Source: JAJPKK01 sp963781195 (GTDB lineage: Bacteria; Pseudomonadota; Alphaproteobacteria; Rhizobiales; Xanthobacteraceae). Taken from it: 64,000 nucleotides of DNA. The stretch covers positions 620,001-684,000 of the forward strand of contig CAWAEZ010000009.1 of NCBI GenBank assembly GCA_963781195.1, written 5' to 3'. The translations under genes were made by a program, and so were the position numbers. The notes under the pieces are model-generated. The model had not been told where the DNA came from. It was given only the letters and a program-made list of their open reading frames with translations, and made no database searches. Position 1 is the first letter of the stretch. Each line of letters opens with the position of its first letter. This document shows positions 8,979 through 17,433 of the stretch, one piece after another.

Positions 8979-9611
8979 ATGATCATCGCCATCGACGGAC
9001 CGGCGGCGTCGGGGAAGGGAACGCTGGGGAAGCGCCTCGCCGCCCATTATGGGCTGCGCCACCTCGACACCGGGTTGCTGTACCGCGCGGTGGCGCAGGC
9101 GGTGCGCGGGGCCGGGCACCGGCTCGACGATCCCGTCCGGGCCGTGGCGGCCGCCCGCGCCGTCGACCCCGCCATGTTCGACGAGGCGGCCCTCAAGAGC
9201 CACGAGGCGGGGGAAGCCGCCTCCATCGTGTCCGCGATCCCGGAGGTCCGGGCGGCACTGCTCGCGCTGCAGCGCAGCTTTGCCGCCACCCCGCCGGGCG
9301 CCGTCCTCGACGGCCGCGACATCGGCACGGTGATCTGCCCGCAGGCCGACGTGAAGATCTACGTCACCGCGACGCCGGAGGTGAGGGCGCGGCGGCGGAC
9401 GCTGGAAATGCAGCGCCAGGGTCAAGCCGCCGACGAGGCTGCGATCCTCGCCGACATCCGCCGCCGGGACGAGCGGGACACCGGCCGCAGGGTGGCGCCG
9501 CTGGTGGCGGCCGCCGACGCCCACATCCTCGATACCTCGGACCTCGCGATCGAAGCGGTCGTGGGCAAGGCCATTGCGATCATCGAGGCGACCCGGCGCC
9601 ACGGCGCCTGA
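8979..9611 (+). CDS. cmk: Cytidylate kinase
   Basis: A 210-residue kinase that phosphorylates CMP and dCMP with ATP in nucleotide salvage and synthesis. The P-loop GPAASGKGTLGKRLA is at residues 7-21, followed by HLDTGLLYRAVA (nucleotide binding), VLDGRDIGTVICPQADVKIYV, and the lid-region Arg residues in RRRDERDTGR. Length is normal for the short bacterial form. It lies between aroA and rpsA, an arrangement conserved from alpha- to gammaproteobacteria. Confidence 0.96.
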   Translation: MIIAIDGPAASGKGTLGKRLAAHYGLRHLDTGLLYRAVAQAVRGAGHRLDDPVRAVAAARAVDPAMFDEAALKSHEAGEAASIVSAIPEVRAALLALQRSFAATPPGAVLDGRDIGTVICPQADVKIYVTATPEVRARRRTLEMQRQGQAADEAAILADIRRRDERDTGRRVAPLVAAADAHILDTSDLAIEAVVGKAIAIIEATRRHGA

Positions 9612-9854
9612 ATGCGGCAGCGCCGCAACGTCCGGCGTAATTTTCAATGCCGGGCCGTCGCAATGCCTTGCCGGGAACCATGCGCTCCGCTATATCCCCC
9701 GGGTTAGGGCAATCGCCGATAGGTTGAGGCCGCCCGAGCGGGCCGGAGGCGTTCCCGATAACGCCTTCGCTTTGGAGGATCGCCCGCTCGACCGCCTCTT
9801 CGCGACGCCCGGCAAACCGTCACCCGTACCAGTTGCTCGGCTCAACGCCGGCCT

Positions 9855-9900
9855 GCCGGATTCGTCCGGCGGCGGCCGAAGGTCCGCGGAGCCTTCGGCC
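9855..9900 (+). promoter_or_regulatory. Paired hairpins in the rpsA leader
   Basis: Two perfect stems sit side by side in the 345-base gap before rpsA. The first is GCCGGA-TTCG-TCCGGC (9855-9870). The second is GGCCGAAGG/CCTTCGGCC around a 9-base loop (9874-9900). Neither has a following T run, and the second ends 56 bases before the rpsA ATG, so they suit a leader RNA better than a cmk terminator. S1 represses its own translation through leader structure in gammaproteobacteria; a similar role here is inferred. In the rest of the gap (9612-9854) I see no gene. Confidence 0.45.
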
Positions 9901-9956
9901 CCGAGCCATTGGTGCACCCTTTTCCAACCGCCGGCGGGCACCGCACGGGAGATTCC

Positions 9957-11660
9957 ATGGCTTTAAGTGCTGCTGCGCCTTCGCGCGAAGATTTTGCGTC
10001 ATTGCTGGAGGATTCCTTCACTCACGGCAATCTGCAGGAAGGTGCCGTCATCAAGGGCACCGTGGTTGCCATCGAGAAGGATCTTGCGGTCATCGATGTG
10101 GGCCTCAAGACCGAGGGCCGGGTTCCGCTGCGCGAATTCAACGGTCCGGGCCGGCAGAACGACATCAAGGTCGGCGACACCGTCGAGGTGTACCTGGAGC
10201 GCGTCGAGAACGCGCTCGGCGAAGCCGTGCTCTCGCGCGACAAGGCGCGCCGCGAGGAGAGCTGGGGCAAGCTTGAAAAGGCCTTCCAGAACAACGAGAA
10301 GGTCACCGGCGTGATCTTCAACCAGGTGAAGGGCGGCTTCACCGTCGATCTCGACGGCGCGGTGGCCTTCCTGCCGCGCTCGCAGGTCGACATCCGTCCG
10401 ATCCGCGACGTCACCCCGCTGATGAACGTCTCCCAGCCGTTCCAGATCCTCAAGATGGACCGCCGGCGCGGCAACATCGTCGTGTCGCGGCGCACCGTGC
10501 TCGAGGAAACCCGTGCCGAGCAGCGCCAGGAGCTGGTGCAGAATCTCGAAGAGGGCCAGGTGATCGACGGGGTGGTGAAGAACATCACCGATTACGGCGC
10601 CTTCGTCGATCTCGGCGGCATCGACGGCCTGCTGCACGTCACCGATATCGCCTGGCGGCGGGTCAATCACCCGTCCGAGGTGCTCAACATCGGCCAGCAG
10701 GTCAAGGTCAAGATCGTCAAGATCAACCACGAGACGCATCGCATCTCGCTCGGCATGAAGCAGCTTCAGGCCGATCCGTGGCAGGGCATCGAGGCCAAGT
10801 TCCCGGTGAGCGCCCGCTACAAAGGCCGCGTCACCAACATCACCGACTATGGCGCGTTCGTCGAGCTCGAGCCCGGCATCGAGGGTCTGATCCACGTCTC
10901 CGAAATGTCGTGGACCAAGAAAAACGTCCACCCCGGCAAGATCGTCTCCACCTCTCAGGAGGTCGAGGTCCAGGTGCTCGAGGTCGATCCGGTCAAGCGC
11001 CGCATCTCCCTCGGCCTCAAGCAGACCATGCGCAATCCCTGGGAGGTCTTCATCGAGAAGTATCCTCCGGGCACGATTGTCGAAGGCGAGGTCAAGAACA
11101 AGACCGAGTTCGGCCTGTTCCTCGGGCTCGACGGCGACGTCGACGGCATGGTCCATCTCTCCGATCTCGACTGGAAGCGGCCGGGCGAGCAGGTCATCGA
11201 CGACTTCAAGAAGGGCGACAAGGTGCGCGCCCAGGTCCTCGATGTCGACGTCGAGAAGGAGCGCATCTCCCTCGGCATCAAACAGCTCGAAGGCGACCCG
11301 TTCGCGGAAGCCGGCGACATCAAGAAGGGCGCGGTGGTCACCTGCGAGATCACCGAGGTCAAGGAGTTGGGTCTCGAGGTGAAGCTCGTCGGCACCGACC
11401 TCACCGCCTTCGTCAAGCGGGCGGAACTCGCCCGCGAGCGCTCGGACCAGCGCACCGAACGCTTTGCGGTCGGCGAGAAGGTCGATGCCCGGGTGACTCA
11501 GTTCGATCGCCGCGCCCACAAGGTGACGGTCTCGATCAAGGCGCTCGAAGTGGCCGAGGAGAAGGAAGCGATCGCCCAGTACGGGTCGTCCGACTCCGGC
11601 GCCACGCTCGGCGACATTCTCGGTACGGCGCTCAAACGCGCCAATGAGAAGAAGGACTGA
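9957..11660 (+). CDS. rpsA: 30S ribosomal protein S1
   Basis: A 567-residue RNA-binding protein that brings mRNA to the 30S subunit. Six S1 repeats are visible, beginning near EGAVIKGTVVAIEKDLAVIDVG (about residue 25), KVTGVIFNQVKGGFTVDL, GQVIDGVVKNITDYGAFVDLGG, YKGRVTNITDYGAFVELEPG, GTIVEGEVKNKTEFGLFLGL and GAVVTCEITEVKELGLEVKL. Repeats 3 and 4 are nearly identical in their opening motif, as usual. The frame opens upstream at 9909, but ATG 9957 gives the canonical start (MALSAAAPSREDFASLLEDS). Structured leader RNA precedes it and an intrinsic terminator follows. Confidence 0.98.
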   Translation: MALSAAAPSREDFASLLEDSFTHGNLQEGAVIKGTVVAIEKDLAVIDVGLKTEGRVPLREFNGPGRQNDIKVGDTVEVYLERVENALGEAVLSRDKARREESWGKLEKAFQNNEKVTGVIFNQVKGGFTVDLDGAVAFLPRSQVDIRPIRDVTPLMNVSQPFQILKMDRRRGNIVVSRRTVLEETRAEQRQELVQNLEEGQVIDGVVKNITDYGAFVDLGGIDGLLHVTDIAWRRVNHPSEVLNIGQQVKVKIVKINHETHRISLGMKQLQADPWQGIEAKFPVSARYKGRVTNITDYGAFVELEPGIEGLIHVSEMSWTKKNVHPGKIVSTSQEVEVQVLEVDPVKRRISLGLKQTMRNPWEVFIEKYPPGTIVEGEVKNKTEFGLFLGLDGDVDGMVHLSDLDWKRPGEQVIDDFKKGDKVRAQVLDVDVEKERISLGIKQLEGDPFAEAGDIKKGAVVTCEITEVKELGLEVKLVGTDLTAFVKRAELARERSDQRTERFAVGEKVDARVTQFDRRAHKVTVSIKALEVAEEKEAIAQYGSSDSGATLGDILGTALKRANEKKD

Positions 11661-11695
11661 CCCGCGGCTTTTGTCCGCACCGCGTCCAAATCAGG

Positions 11696-11722
11696 CCCCG
11701 GGGGATTTCCCCGGGGTTTTTT
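11696..11722 (+). terminator. Rho-independent terminator of rpsA
   Basis: CCCCGGGG (11696-11703) and CCCCGGGG (11709-11716) form a perfect 8-bp stem around GATTT, immediately followed by six T residues. It lies 36 bases past the rpsA stop codon and ends the cmk-rpsA unit. Confidence 0.92.
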
Positions 11723-11822
11723 GTGTCCGCTTGCCACAATTGTGGCCGGTTCTTGATCGCCATTGACCGCCGCCGACCGGGGTTGCACACCTAGGCTGCC
11801 GGCGAGACTACGGAGAGTTGAA

Positions 11823-12809
11823 ATGTCGCTCGAGACCGATCAAATCGTCGACCGCCGCCGCATGCGGCGCAAGCTCACGTTCTGGCGCGTCGTTGCCGTG
11901 CTGATCGCCATCGTCGCCGTCGTCGGTATCGCCAGCGCATTTCGTGGCTCGGGCGCCGGTTTCGTGCAGCCGAACAGCGCGCAGATTTCCCGCGTCACCA
12001 TCCGCGGCATCATCCGCGGTGACGAGGATCGCATCAAGGCGCTCGACAATCTTGCGAACTCGCGGGCGACCCGCGCGGTGATCGTCCATGTCGACAGCCC
12101 GGGCGGCACCACCGTCGGCTCGGAAGAGCTCCACGATGCGCTGCGCCGGGTGGCGAAGCAGAAGCCGATGGTGGTGGTGGTGGACGGCATGGCCGCGTCC
12201 GGCGGCTACATCGCCGCCATGGCGGCCGATCACATCCTGACCCAGAAGACCTCGCTGGTTGGCTCGATCGGCGTGCTGTTCCAGATCCCGAACGTGAGCC
12301 ACCTGCTCGACACCATCGGCGTGAAGGTCGAAGAGATCAAATCGTCGCCGCTCAAGGCCGCGCCGAACGGACTCGAGCCCACCTCTCCGGAGGCGCGCGC
12401 CGCGATCGAATCGCTGGTCAGCGACTCCTATGCCTGGTTCAAAGACATGGTGAAGGATCGCCGAAAGCTGGACGGCGAGGCGCTCGACCGCGTCACCGAC
12501 GGCCGGGTGTTCACCGGTCGCCAGGCGATTGACCTCAAGCTCGTCGACGAGATCGGCCAGGAGCGCGAGGCGATCGCATGGCTCGCCAAGACGAGCAACA
12601 TCGATCCGAAGACGCCGGTGCGGGATTGGCGCCTCACCCCGCGCTTCAACGAGTTCTCGTTCCTCCACCTCGGCTCGTCCGCGCTCATCGAATCCATCGG
12701 ACTCGGCCCCGCGGTGCGCTGGCTCGGCTCGTTCGGCCTGCTGCAGGCAGCGCAAAAGCTCAATCTTGACGGGTTGTTGGCGCTTTGGCACCCTTCCACA
12801 CAGAACTGA
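11823..12809 (+). CDS. sppA: Signal peptide peptidase SppA (short, 36 kDa type)
   Basis: A 328-residue membrane-anchored serine protease that degrades leftover signal peptides. A single N-terminal transmembrane segment (VVAVLIAIVAVVGIASAF, about residues 22-39) is followed by the ClpP-like fold: VIVHVDSPGGTTVGSEE, then VVDGMAASGGYIAAMAAD with the nucleophile Ser, and KSSPLKAAPNGLEP with the catalytic Lys. Length matches the short SppA form and not the double-domain E. coli enzyme. ATG 11823 is preceded by GGAGAG. ihfB follows 87 bases downstream. Confidence 0.94.
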   Translation: MSLETDQIVDRRRMRRKLTFWRVVAVLIAIVAVVGIASAFRGSGAGFVQPNSAQISRVTIRGIIRGDEDRIKALDNLANSRATRAVIVHVDSPGGTTVGSEELHDALRRVAKQKPMVVVVDGMAASGGYIAAMAADHILTQKTSLVGSIGVLFQIPNVSHLLDTIGVKVEEIKSSPLKAAPNGLEPTSPEARAAIESLVSDSYAWFKDMVKDRRKLDGEALDRVTDGRVFTGRQAIDLKLVDEIGQEREAIAWLAKTSNIDPKTPVRDWRLTPRFNEFSFLHLGSSALIESIGLGPAVRWLGSFGLLQAAQKLNLDGLLALWHPSTQN

Positions 12810-12896
12810 ACATAGGTAGCATGCGGGGTCGGTTGCGCGGGGTCCCAGGGCGCCGTATTTGTGATTTTCCTTTGTTCGAAGAGCGGGCATTACCGA

Positions 12897-13187
12897 ATGA
12901 TCAAGTCAGAGCTCGTTCAACGCATCGCCACCCAGAACCCCCACCTTTACCAACGGGACGTGGAGAACATCGTCAACGCGATCCTCAACGAGATCGTGAC
13001 GGCGCTGTCGCGGGGCGACCGCGTCGAGTTGCGCGGTTTCGGCGCTTTCTCCGTCAAGAACCGTCCGGCGCGCGCCGGGCGCAATCCGCGCACCGGCGAG
13101 CACGTCGCGGTCGACAAGAAAAGCGTGCCATTCTTCAAGACCGGCAAGGAAATGCGCGAGCGGCTGAACCGACCGGTCGCGCCGTGA
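12897..13187 (+). CDS. ihfB: Integration host factor subunit beta
   Basis: A 96-residue DNA-bending protein that pairs with IhfA and acts in transcription, replication and recombination. The sequence MIKSELVQRIATQNPHLYQRDVE starts the helical dimer domain. VELRGFGAFSVKNRPARAGRNPRTGE contains the beta arm with the Pro that intercalates in the minor groove, and the end is VPFFKTGKEMRERLN. The start at 12897 is standard; the open frame from 12861 adds unrelated residues. It sits between sppA and the LapA-domain gene, conserved in alphaproteobacteria. Confidence 0.97.
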   Translation: MIKSELVQRIATQNPHLYQRDVENIVNAILNEIVTALSRGDRVELRGFGAFSVKNRPARAGRNPRTGEHVAVDKKSVPFFKTGKEMRERLNRPVAP

Positions 13188-13212
13188 CGCCGATCGCCTC
13201 GGGATTTGCCCC

Positions 13213-13608
13213 ATGACCCGATTTGCGCTCGCGATCCTGTCGATCCTCGTCGCCGCGGCCCTGGTGGCGTTCGCCATCGCCAACCGCAACCTGGTGACGG
13301 TTTCCTTTGATCCGTTCGAACCTGCGGCGCCGGCCTATGTGGTCACGCTGCCGCTCTATCTCCTGACCTTCGTCGTCCTGATCCTGGGCGTGGCACTGGG
13401 CGGCGTCGTCGCCTGGTTCAACCAGGGCAAACGGCGACGGTATCGTCGCCGGCTCGAAATCGAATTGAAGCGCGTGCGCGGCGAACTCGACCAGGCCAAC
13501 CGCGAAGCGGCAGCCCGGGAAGCCGCGGCCCGCGATGCCGCCTTGCGCGACCCGCGCGCGACGCCGTTGCCGCCGTCCTCGGTGCCTGCCCGTCTGCCGG
13601 CCCACTGA
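13213..13608 (+). CDS. LapA-domain (DUF1049) inner-membrane protein
   Basis: A 131-residue membrane protein. Two hydrophobic segments (ALAILSILVAAALVAFAIANR at the N-terminus and LPLYLLTFVVLILGVALGGVVAWF about residues 45-68) flank the conserved NRNLVTVSFDPF. A basic, coiled-coil-prone cytoplasmic tail follows, with RRRYRRRLEIELKRVRGELDQANREAAAREAAARD-type periodicity. The family is related to E. coli YciS/LapA, which takes part in lipopolysaccharide assembly control. The position after ihfB and before trpF is typical. Confidence 0.88.
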   Translation: MTRFALAILSILVAAALVAFAIANRNLVTVSFDPFEPAAPAYVVTLPLYLLTFVVLILGVALGGVVAWFNQGKRRRYRRRLEIELKRVRGELDQANREAAAREAAARDAALRDPRATPLPPSSVPARLPAH

Positions 13609-13723
13609 CCTTCCGCATCCGTCCCGCACCCTTGTTTTGCCGGATTGCCGCGATCATCTGCCGACCAGGCTCCGAATGCGACGGCCCGTGGAACCCGCGA
13701 GCCGTTGCGCGAAAGGCTCCGTT

Positions 13724-14404
13724 TTGGCGTCACTGGTGATCAAGATCTGCGGCCTGGGGTCGCCCGAAGCTCTCGATGCCGCCCTCCATGCGGGGGCCGA
13801 CATGGTCGGCTTCGTATTCTTTCCGCCCTCCCCGCGCCACCTCGACGCCGCCGCCGCGCACGCCCTCGCCGACCGGGTCAACGGCCGCGCGCGGAAGGTG
13901 GCGCTGTCGGTCGATGCCACCGACGCGGAGCTTGCCGCCGGCATCGCGGCGATCCGGCCTGACCTGTTGCAGTTGCACGGCAAGGAAACGCCGAAACGCG
14001 TGCTCGAAGTCAAAGCCCGGTTCAAGCTCCCGGTCATCAAGGCGATCGCGGTGGAATCGGGCGACGACCTCGCCGTCGTCCCGGATTATGCCGAGGTCGC
14101 CGACCGCCTCATCTTCGACGCCAGGGCGCCGCGCGAGGCCACCCGGCCGGGCGGGCTCGGCAAGCCGTTCGACTGGCGGCTCCTGCAAAACCTTGACCCG
14201 CGCGTTCCGTTCATGCTTTCAGGCGGATTGGACCCCGGCAACGTGGCCGAGGCGATCAGGATCACCCGGCCGGGCGGGGTGGACGTATCATCGGGAGTCG
14301 AACGGGCGCCCGGCGACAAGGACCCGGAAAAAATTCGCGCCTTCATCCGTGCGGCGCGTGCCGCCCTGGCCGCGGGCGGCAAACGAATGGCAAATCAGGC
14401 ATGA
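13724..14404 (+). CDS. trpF: Phosphoribosylanthranilate isomerase
   Basis: A 226-residue TIM barrel that converts phosphoribosylanthranilate to CdRP in tryptophan synthesis. VIKICGL near the N-terminus holds the catalytic Cys. GADMVGFVFFPPSPRHL, DLLQLHGKETP, LIFDARAP (catalytic Asp) and LSGGLDPGNVAEAI with the phosphate-binding PGGVDVSSGVE follow in order. No ATG lies close to the domain; I chose TTG 13724 because AAAGG is 7 bases upstream and the protein then begins ASLVIKICGL as in relatives. GTG 13736 is an alternative. The stop overlaps the trpB start by four bases. Confidence 0.94.
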   Translation: MASLVIKICGLGSPEALDAALHAGADMVGFVFFPPSPRHLDAAAAHALADRVNGRARKVALSVDATDAELAAGIAAIRPDLLQLHGKETPKRVLEVKARFKLPVIKAIAVESGDDLAVVPDYAEVADRLIFDARAPREATRPGGLGKPFDWRLLQNLDPRVPFMLSGGLDPGNVAEAIRITRPGGVDVSSGVERAPGDKDPEKIRAFIRAARAALAAGGKRMANQA

Positions 14405-15651
14405 GCGTCGCTCAACCCAATTCCTTCCGTAACGGTCCGGACGAACACGGTCACTTCGGTCTGTTCGGCGGGCGGTTCGTCGCCGAGACGCTGATGCCGC
14501 TGATCCTCCAGTTGGAGGAGGCGTATGCCGAGGCGAAGGGCGACCCTGCCTTCAAGCGCGAGATGGAAGGCTATCTCACGGATTATGTGGGCCGCCCCTC
14601 GCCGCTCTATTACGCCGAGCGATTGACCGAGCATCTGCGCGGCGTGTCCGCGGCGACCGGGGGTGCCGGCGGCGCGAAGATCTACTTCAAGCGCGATGAG
14701 CTCAACCACACCGGCGCGCACAAGGTGAACAACGTGCTCGGCCAGATCATGCTGGCCAAGCGCATGGGCAAGCCGCGGGTGATCGCGGAGACCGGCGCCG
14801 GCCAGCACGGCGTGGCGACGGCGACGCTGTGCGCGCGCTTCGGGCTCAAATGCGTCGTCTACATGGGCGCCGTCGACGTCGCACGCCAGGAGCCCAACGT
14901 GTTCCGCATGAAGCTGTTGGGCGCCGAGGTGCGGCCGGTGCAGTCGGGCTCCAAGACGCTCAAGGACGCCATGAACGAGGCGTTGCGCGACTGGGTGACG
15001 AACGTCGAGGACACTTTCTATTGCATCGGCACCGTCGCCGGGCCGCATCCCTATCCGATGATGGTGCGCGACTTCCAGTCGGTGATCGGCCGCGAGACGC
15101 GCGAGCAGATGCACGCTGCCGAGGGCCGGCTGCCGGACTCCCTCGTCGCCTGCATCGGCGGCGGCTCCAATGCGATGGGCCTGTTCCACCCCTTCCTCGA
15201 CGACAAGAGCGTCGAGATCTACGGTGTCGAGGCGGCGGGCCACGGCCTCGCCAGCGGGCTGCATGCGGCCTCGATCACCGGCGGACGGCCTGGCGTGCTC
15301 CACGGCAACCGCACCTACCTGCTGATGAACGACGACGGCCAGATCGCCGAAGCCCATTCGATCTCCGCCGGGCTCGACTATCCCGGCATCGGCCCGGAGC
15401 ATTCATGGCTCCACGACATGGGGCGCGTGACCTATCTCTCGGCAACCGACCAGGAGGCGCTCGACGCCTTCCAGCTCTGCTGCAAGCTCGAAGGGATCAT
15501 TCCGGCGCTCGAACCGGCCCACGCGCTGGCCCAGGTGCTCAAGCTCGCCCCGACCAAGCCGACGGATCACCTGATGGTGATGAACATGTGCGGCCGCGGC
15601 GACAAGGACATCTTCACCGTCGCCGAGCATCTCGGGAGCCGTATCGGATGA
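14401..15651 (+). CDS. trpB: Tryptophan synthase beta chain
   Basis: A 416-residue PLP enzyme joining indole and serine. The PLP-binding Lys is Lys108 in NHTGAHKVNN, the phosphate is held by GGGSNAMGLF, and the start is the family's FGLFGGRFVAETL. GIGPEHSWLHDMGRVTY and the C-terminal NMCGRGDKDIFTV are present. Length is normal. It overlaps trpF and trpA by four bases each (ATGA), so the three genes are translationally coupled. Confidence 0.98.
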   Translation: MSVAQPNSFRNGPDEHGHFGLFGGRFVAETLMPLILQLEEAYAEAKGDPAFKREMEGYLTDYVGRPSPLYYAERLTEHLRGVSAATGGAGGAKIYFKRDELNHTGAHKVNNVLGQIMLAKRMGKPRVIAETGAGQHGVATATLCARFGLKCVVYMGAVDVARQEPNVFRMKLLGAEVRPVQSGSKTLKDAMNEALRDWVTNVEDTFYCIGTVAGPHPYPMMVRDFQSVIGRETREQMHAAEGRLPDSLVACIGGGSNAMGLFHPFLDDKSVEIYGVEAAGHGLASGLHAASITGGRPGVLHGNRTYLLMNDDGQIAEAHSISAGLDYPGIGPEHSWLHDMGRVTYLSATDQEALDAFQLCCKLEGIIPALEPAHALAQVLKLAPTKPTDHLMVMNMCGRGDKDIFTVAEHLGSRIG

Positions 15652-16487
15652 CCACCCGCATCGACAAGAGATTTGCGGCCCTCGCGGCGGACGGACGCTG
15701 CGGCCTCGTCACCTTCGTGATGGCGGGGGACCCCGATCCGGAGACCTCCCTCGCGATCCTCGAGGCGCTGCCGCGCGCCGGCGCCGACGTGATCGAGGTC
15801 GGCATGCCGTTCACCGATCCGATGGCCGACGGGCCGGCGATCCAGGCCGCGGGCCTGCGCGCGCTCCACGCCGGCCAGACCATGGTGAAGACCCTCGACC
15901 TCGTGCGCCGGTTCCGTCGCACCGACGACGCGACGCCGATCGTGCTGATGGGGTACTACAACCCGATCTACATCTACGGGGTCGAGCGCTTTCTGCGCGA
16001 CGCGATCGCCGCCGGCATCGACGGCCTGATCGTGGTCGACCTGCCGCCGGAAGAAGACGACGAGCTGTGCCTGCCCGCGCTCTCCGCCGGCTTGAACTTC
16101 ATCCGCCTCGCGACCCCGACCACCGACGACAAGCGGCTGCCGGCCGTGCTCTCCAATACGTCGGGCTTCGTCTATTACGTCTCGATCACCGGAATCACCG
16201 GCTCCGCGGCCCCCGACGCCGGGCGGGTGGCGCAGGCGGTGGCCCGGATCAAGCGCCATACGGCCCTTCCCGTCGCGGTGGGCTTCGGCGTCCGGGACGC
16301 CGCGAGCGCAGCCGCGATGGCGCGCGGCGCCGAGGCCGTCGTGGTCGGTTCGGCGCTCGTGGAGCGGGTGCGGACAAGCCTGGACGCGGCCGGCAAGGCG
16401 ACGCCCGGCACGGTGCCGGCGGTGATGGGCCTCGTCGGCGAACTCGCGGCGGGCGTGCGCAGCGGCCGCCGGCAGGCAGCGGAGTAG
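15648..16487 (+). CDS. trpA: Tryptophan synthase alpha chain
   Basis: A 279-residue TIM barrel that cleaves indole-3-glycerol phosphate and passes indole to TrpB. The catalytic acids are in VIEVGMPFTDPMADGPAIQ (Glu50 and Asp61). LMGYYNPI, GLIVVDLPPEE, FVYYVSITGITGS and the phosphate-binding PVAVGFGVRDAAS follow. The ATG at 15648 overlaps the trpB stop. accD begins 4 bases after the stop, so the four genes form one transcription unit. Confidence 0.97.
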   Translation: MTTRIDKRFAALAADGRCGLVTFVMAGDPDPETSLAILEALPRAGADVIEVGMPFTDPMADGPAIQAAGLRALHAGQTMVKTLDLVRRFRRTDDATPIVLMGYYNPIYIYGVERFLRDAIAAGIDGLIVVDLPPEEDDELCLPALSAGLNFIRLATPTTDDKRLPAVLSNTSGFVYYVSITGITGSAAPDAGRVAQAVARIKRHTALPVAVGFGVRDAASAAAMARGAEAVVVGSALVERVRTSLDAAGKATPGTVPAVMGLVGELAAGVRSGRRQAAE

Positions 16488-16491
16488 CCGC

Positions 16492-17409
16492 GTGAACTGG
16501 ATCTCGAACGTCGTTCGCCCCAAGATCCGCAGCATCCTTAACCGGCGCGACGTGCCGGAAAATTTGTGGATCAAGTGCCCGGACACCGGGCAGCTCGTGT
16601 TCTACAAGGACGTGGAGGCGAACGGATTCGTCATTCCCGGGTCCAATTATCACATGCGCATGGGCGCGGTGGCGCGGCTCAAGTCGATGTTCGACGGCGC
16701 CACCTGGCTCGACATCGGCGTGCCCGACGTATCGCACGACCCGCTGAAATTCCGCGACGCGCGGCGCTACGTCGACCGCCTCAAGGACGCCCGCACCAAG
16801 ACCGGCCTCAACGATGCGATCAAAGTCGGGCTCGGCAAACTCGACGGCCTGCCGGTGGTCATCGGCGTGCAGGATTTCGAGTTCATGGGCGGCTCGCTCG
16901 GCATCGCGACCGGCGAGGCGATCATCCGCGGGCTCGACACCGCGGCGCAGAAGGGCACGCCGTTCATCCTGTTCGCGGCCTCGGGCGGCGCGCGGATGCA
17001 GGAAGGCATCCTGTCGCTGATGCAGATGCCGCGCACCACCGTGGCGGTGCAGGCCCTGCGCGCGGCAAAGAAGCCCTACATCGTGGTGCTCACCAATCCG
17101 ACCACCGGCGGCGTGACCGCGTCCTACGCCATGCTGGGCGACGTCCACATCGCCGAGCCGGGCGCGTTGATCGGCTTTGCCGGACCGCGCGTCATCGAGC
17201 AGACGATCCGCGAGAAGCTCCCCGAGGGCTTCCAGAAGGCCGAGTACCTCAAGGAGCACGGCATGGTGGACATGGTCGTGCATCGCCACGAACTGCGTTC
17301 CACGCTCTCGCGCCTTTGCCACATCCTGACGAAGACGCCGCCGCGCGCATCCGCCGCCGCCGAGTCGGCGCGGGTCAATGAGCCGCCCCAGCCGGTGGCG
17401 GCGGGGTGA
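16492..17409 (+). CDS. accD: Acetyl-CoA carboxylase carboxyltransferase subunit beta
   Basis: A 305-residue subunit that, with AccA, transfers CO2 from biotin to acetyl-CoA for fatty acid synthesis. The N-terminus reads LWIKCPDTGQLVFYKDVEANGFVIPGSNYHMRM. Only the first Cys of the zinc ribbon of E. coli AccD remains, which is usual in Rhizobiales. The crotonase-like core is seen in FMGGSLGIATGEAI, FAASGGARMQEGILSLMQM and NPTTGGVTASYAMLGD. The start is GTG at 16492. In related genomes folC and trxA normally follow; here the next gene is a LysR regulator on the other strand. Confidence 0.96.
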   Translation: MNWISNVVRPKIRSILNRRDVPENLWIKCPDTGQLVFYKDVEANGFVIPGSNYHMRMGAVARLKSMFDGATWLDIGVPDVSHDPLKFRDARRYVDRLKDARTKTGLNDAIKVGLGKLDGLPVVIGVQDFEFMGGSLGIATGEAIIRGLDTAAQKGTPFILFAASGGARMQEGILSLMQMPRTTVAVQALRAAKKPYIVVLTNPTTGGVTASYAMLGDVHIAEPGALIGFAGPRVIEQTIREKLPEGFQKAEYLKEHGMVDMVVHRHELRSTLSRLCHILTKTPPRASAAAESARVNEPPQPVAAG

Positions 17410-17433
17410 ATGTCCGCGATCGTCTTGGGTCGG

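Noticed and set aside
7602..9647. 681-residue open frame opposite aroA and cmk
   Set aside because: It is antisense to two certain genes, is made of Arg/His/Gly-rich low-information sequence and has no family motif; such frames are expected in GC-rich DNA.
9999..11519. 506-residue open frame opposite rpsA
   Set aside because: Antisense shadow of a repetitive gene; no motif and no ribosome site.
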